Below, one piece after another: positions 6,536 to 7,933 of a DNA stretch of 7,933 bases; within the stretch, counting starts at the first letter, position 1, and every line of letters starts with the position of its first letter. The notes beneath the pieces were generated by a model. It was given only the letters and a program-made list of their open reading frames with translations. It was not told the origin of the DNA and made no database searches. Position numbers and translations under genes: made by a program. The DNA is from Armatimonadetes bacterium UBA5419 (GTDB lineage Bacteria; Armatimonadota; UBA10988): the NCBI GenBank assembly GCA_002409445.1, contig DHNJ01000005.1, forward strand, positions 1 to 7,933, written 5' to 3'.

Positions 6536-7447
6536 ATGGGCAGCCTAGTCCACGTCGCGAGCCTGAACCGCAACCCGGCGCGAGGCGGCATCTCCTCGCC
6601 CGAGGCGCTCGACGCCCTGCGCGCCGACACCGAGCCGTGGGTCGTCCGCGCCGCGGCGATGGGCGCGCAGGTCCTCCTGTTCACCGAGACCTACCCGGAG
6701 ATGGCCGAGCGCTACCGCCTGGGCGCCGACCTGCCGATCGAGGACGCCGACAGCGGCTCGCTGGAGATCGCCGTCGACCTCGCCCAGCGCCACCAGATCG
6801 ACCTCGTCTGGCAGCGCAAGGAGCGCGGCCCCGACGGCATCCACAACACCAGCACCTACGTCAACCGCGCCGGCGATATCCTCGGCCGGTACCACAAGAT
6901 GTTCCCGACCATCGGCGAGATGGAGATCGGCGTGCGGCCGGGCGACGAGGCGGTCGTCATCGAGACCGAATACGGGCGGGTCGGCTTCGCCATCTGCTTC
7001 GACCTCAACTTCGACGAGGTCCGCAACGCCTACCGCGCCCTGCAGCCGGACCTGATCTTCTTCGCCTCGGCCTACCCCGGCGGGTTCAAGGTGCCCTACT
7101 GGTCGCTCGACCTGGGCTGCTACATGGTCTCGGCCGTGCGCCACTACCTAGGCCAGATCTCCGACCGCCGCGGTCGCGTGCTCGAGCATGCGACCTACGA
7201 GGCGCTGATCACCTCGGTCGTGAACCTTAACTCCGTCCAGCTGCACATGGATGACAACTGGGAGAAGATGGACCAAATGCTGGCGGTCTACGGTAGCCAG
7301 TTGCGGTTCGACTACGCCACCGACGAGGGCCGCTACCAGATCAGCAGCACCGGGCCGCGGATCGACGACCTGATCGAGGAGTTCGGCCTGATCCGGCTCG
7401 AGGACTACTTCACCGCCAGCCGGCAGATGCGCCTCGAACGGCTCTAG
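6536..7447 (+). CDS. Carbon-nitrogen hydrolase (nitrilase superfamily)
   Basis: The product is 303 residues, a typical length. The superfamily Glu-Lys-Cys catalytic triad can be placed: Glu51 in LLFTETYPE, Lys121 in GRYHKMFP, and Cys154 in VGFAICFDLNFDE, the classic nucleophile motif. A strand DLIFFASAYPGG follows at 172-183. These enzymes hydrolyse non-peptide C-N bonds (amides, N-carbamoyl compounds, nitriles) through a Cys thioester, usually in the cytosol, and no signal peptide is seen here. Residues about 240-303 (Asp/Glu-rich, ending LEDYFTASRQMRLERL) form a C-terminal tail beyond the core. The branch, and so the substrate, is not recognised. Possible activities include amidase, beta-ureidopropionase-like or N-carbamoylputrescine amidase-like. 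Co-transcription with a solute-binding lipoprotein suggests that it may process an imported compound. The TAG stop overlaps the stop of the convergent Gfo/Idh/MocA gene. Confidence 0.9.
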   Translation: MGSLVHVASLNRNPARGGISSPEALDALRADTEPWVVRAAAMGAQVLLFTETYPEMAERYRLGADLPIEDADSGSLEIAVDLAQRHQIDLVWQRKERGPDGIHNTSTYVNRAGDILGRYHKMFPTIGEMEIGVRPGDEAVVIETEYGRVGFAICFDLNFDEVRNAYRALQPDLIFFASAYPGGFKVPYWSLDLGCYMVSAVRHYLGQISDRRGRVLEHATYEALITSVVNLNSVQLHMDDNWEKMDQMLAVYGSQLRFDYATDEGRYQISSTGPRIDDLIEEFGLIRLEDYFTASRQMRLERL

Positions 7448-7933
7448 CGCGAGGCGACCTCGAGCCACTGGGTGTTGACCACACCGTCCGCGCCGCTGGT
7501 CACCGCCGGGCGGCCGGCGGTCACGGCCTCGGTGAAGTCGAGCAACTCCGCCAGGTAGACGTCGGGACCCTCGCACGGCACGGTCTCGACGCCGTCGTCC
7601 GTCTCCAGCCGCGCGCCGTCGTCGGTCAGCGCCGCCGTGCCCGCACTGCCGTACAGTTCACAGGCGCCATGCCCGCCCCAACTGCACCAGGACAGCTCGA
7701 GGCTGGCCAACGCGCCGCTGACGAACTGGCCGGCGAGCAGCGCGTTGCGCTCGACTGCCCAGCCAGGCTCGCGGTGCGCCTGCGCGGTGAGCCGGGCCAG
7801 CGGGCCGCCCAGCCAGACGGCCAGGTCCAGAAGGTGGCTGCCCAGATCCCAGATGATACCGCCGCCCGCCAGCCGCGGGTCGGCGCGCCAGGCGGCGGGG
7901 TCGAGATCGTAGCCCCGCGCCAGCTGCGCGCGC
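7444..7933 (-). CDS. Gfo/Idh/MocA family oxidoreductase (C-terminal part, start outside window)
   Basis: The minus-strand frame is open to the right edge and ends in TAG, giving the last 162 residues. It holds the hallmark motif of the family's substrate-binding domain: a Trp-Arg-x-Asp-Pro lead-in, then LAGGGIIWDLGSHLLDLA (about 7819-7872). The Asp and His of WDLGSH (7846-7848 and 7834-7836) match the conserved active-site positions. A beta-rich stretch (SLELSWCSWGGHGACELYGSAGTAAL) and the segment VYLAELLDFTEAV...GRPAVTSG are typical of the C-terminus, where the enzyme closes its sheet. Members are NAD(P)-dependent dehydrogenases or related enzymes acting on sugars, inositols and other polyols. 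The nucleotide-binding Rossmann domain and catalytic Lys motif are outside the window, so the cofactor and substrate cannot be judged. An internal TTG at 7710 is not the start, because the conserved motif lies upstream of it. Confidence 0.9.
   Translation of the reverse strand, partial: RAQLARGYDLDPAAWRADPRLAGGGIIWDLGSHLLDLAVWLGGPLARLTAQAHREPGWAVERNALLAGQFVSGALASLELSWCSWGGHGACELYGSAGTAALTDDGARLETDDGVETVPCEGPDVYLAELLDFTEAVTAGRPAVTSGADGVVNTQWLEVASR

Noticed and set aside
6003..6684. Overlapping frames on both strands across the solute-binding protein/hydrolase junction
   Set aside because: Both real genes have good ribosome binding sites and conserved motifs. The alternatives run across the stop and start of the real genes with Arg-rich content.

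Overview
The window is a GC-rich bacterial chromosomal segment. It holds six protein-coding genes packed almost end to end, two of them cut by the window edges. I see no RNA gene, mobile element, CRISPR array or long gene-free stretch. Two features hint at the host. One is a very large beta-barrel-like protein ending in Phe, which suggests a diderm cell. The other is a PII-like protein of the cyclic-di-AMP receptor (DarA/PstA, DUF970) type, a family best known from Firmicutes and related lineages. Together with a family 1 solute-binding lipoprotein and a Gfo/Idh/MocA enzyme, this would fit a diderm relative of those lineages such as Armatimonadota. That placement is inference, not proof.

Layout: (1) 1-2373, plus strand: the 3' part of a gene for a predicted outer-membrane beta-barrel protein, open at the left edge. 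(2) 2380-5033, minus strand: a two-gene operon. The upstream gene is the DarA/PstA-like PII protein. Its stop overlaps the GTG start of a 775-residue protein that joins an MFS transporter to HEAT repeats and a further helical C-terminal region. (3) 5034-5145: the only real intergenic region. It carries a likely extended -10 promoter for the PII-like operon, a weaker plus-strand promoter and a GC-rich inverted repeat between them. (4) 5146-7447, plus strand: a sugar/glycerol-phosphate-type solute-binding lipoprotein followed by a carbon-nitrogen (nitrilase superfamily) hydrolase. (5) 7444-7933, minus strand: the 3' part of a Gfo/Idh/MocA oxidoreductase gene. It converges on the hydrolase so closely that both stop codons share the palindrome CTAG.

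How the genes may work together: the most interesting unit is the PII-like/MFS-HEAT pair. PII-superfamily proteins are often encoded beside the transporters they regulate (GlnK-AmtB, SbtB-SbtA). Here a nucleotide-sensor-like protein is translationally coupled to a transporter that carries its own cytosolic protein-interaction scaffold, so a sensor-transporter module is a reasonable hypothesis. The solute-binding protein/hydrolase pair looks like uptake plus processing of an amide- or nitrile-containing compound, but no ABC permease or ATPase gene is present in the window.
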